In this document: piece after piece, positions 63,685-64,000 of the stretch
How the letters are laid out: every line of letters starts with the position of its first letter
Position numbering within the stretch: position 1 is the first letter of the stretch
Source of the DNA: Plumapathes pennacea
Lineage: Eukaryota; Cnidaria; Anthozoa; Antipatharia; Myriopathidae
Assembly: GCA_964036295.1 (NCBI GenBank)
Contig: OZ038464.1
Coordinates: forward strand, 17,902,443 to 17,966,442
Direction of reading: 5' to 3'
Length of the DNA stretch: 64,000 nt
The notes under the pieces: generated by a model
The model's input: only the letters and a program-made list of their open reading frames with translations
Told to the model about the DNA's origin: nothing
Databases searched by the model: none
Translations under genes and position numbers: made by a program

Positions 63685-64000
63685 TCGAGCTTTGTCCTGC
63701 ACTCACTTCAATAGGCTGCTCTCTATCACCGCCTTTAGTATGTAATAGTCCAGTGTCGGTCTGGGGAGCCGCCGGCCAGCCAATGAGACGCCACCGTTCG
63801 GCTGCATCTTGCGTTTTCCACTTCAAGAAGAATTCTGTTTGATTCAAAATTAAAGTAGTGTACCACTTTCGATATCGCCTCAGCACGAACGCCTAGTGCA
63901 TGACTTACTAGTCAAGTATTATCTTGGCGCCCTGTACTAAGTAAGTGTATAGTGGAAGGGATATATATCTTCCAAGTAATGCGTAACTCACCGTGAAGCA
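63685..64000. other. Right edge, no gene recognised
   Basis: About 300 bp without a supportable gene or clear repeat. Confidence 0.4.

Overview
This is animal nuclear DNA. Its genes are split by GT-AG introns, vertebrate-like orthologues are embedded in AT-rich non-coding DNA, and small inverted-repeat transposons and 3'-truncated non-LTR retrotransposons are dense. The gene set and the repeat style suggest an anthozoan cnidarian, most likely a stony coral. That is an inference from general features, not from a species-diagnostic gene. I rebuilt gene models by hand, following splice sites, reading phase and remembered orthologues.

Layout from left to right: (1) 1-7.8 kb holds two unrecognised basic, Ser/Lys/Arg-rich coding segments, an MITE and a non-LTR retrotransposon 3' end. 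(2) 7.8-12.6 kb holds KIF17 (+), with a perfect RFX X-box upstream and a 113-bp-arm palindrome in its first coding intron. (3) 14.4-15.4 kb holds an intronless eight-cysteine tetraspanin. (4) 16.9-26.9 kb holds HSD17B14 (-, nine exons) and DNAJC25 (+, thirteen exons), divergently arranged about a 524-bp spacer. (5) 27.2-28.1 kb is a 44-bp-period minisatellite. (6) 29.4-35.5 kb holds two tandem HES genes with identical intron positions and phases. Each has three CGTGGGAA-type CSL/RBPJ sites in the same order and orientation upstream. (7) 36-39.9 kb is repeat-rich. (8) 40-41.9 kb holds an intronless PCED1A-like gene (-). (9) 44.5-45.3 kb holds an intronless TSPAN33-like TspanC8 gene. (10) 47.0-62.3 kb holds a 24-exon GFPT gene (-) and a three-exon RabGDI gene (+), sharing a 374-bp divergent spacer with a CRE and four inverted CCAAT boxes. 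(11) The right end is repeat sequence, including a 360-bp MITE.

Functional links: the two TspanC8-type tetraspanins (family known to regulate ADAM10, the Notch sheddase) and the two HES repressors (classical Notch targets, here with clustered CSL sites) fall in the same pathway. Whether that linkage means anything is unknown. GFPT (hexosamine synthesis), GDI (Rab recycling) and DNAJC25 (probable ER membrane J-protein) are housekeeping or secretory genes. The strongest new observation is the conserved CSL-site architecture of the HES pair, followed by the perfect palindrome inside KIF17.
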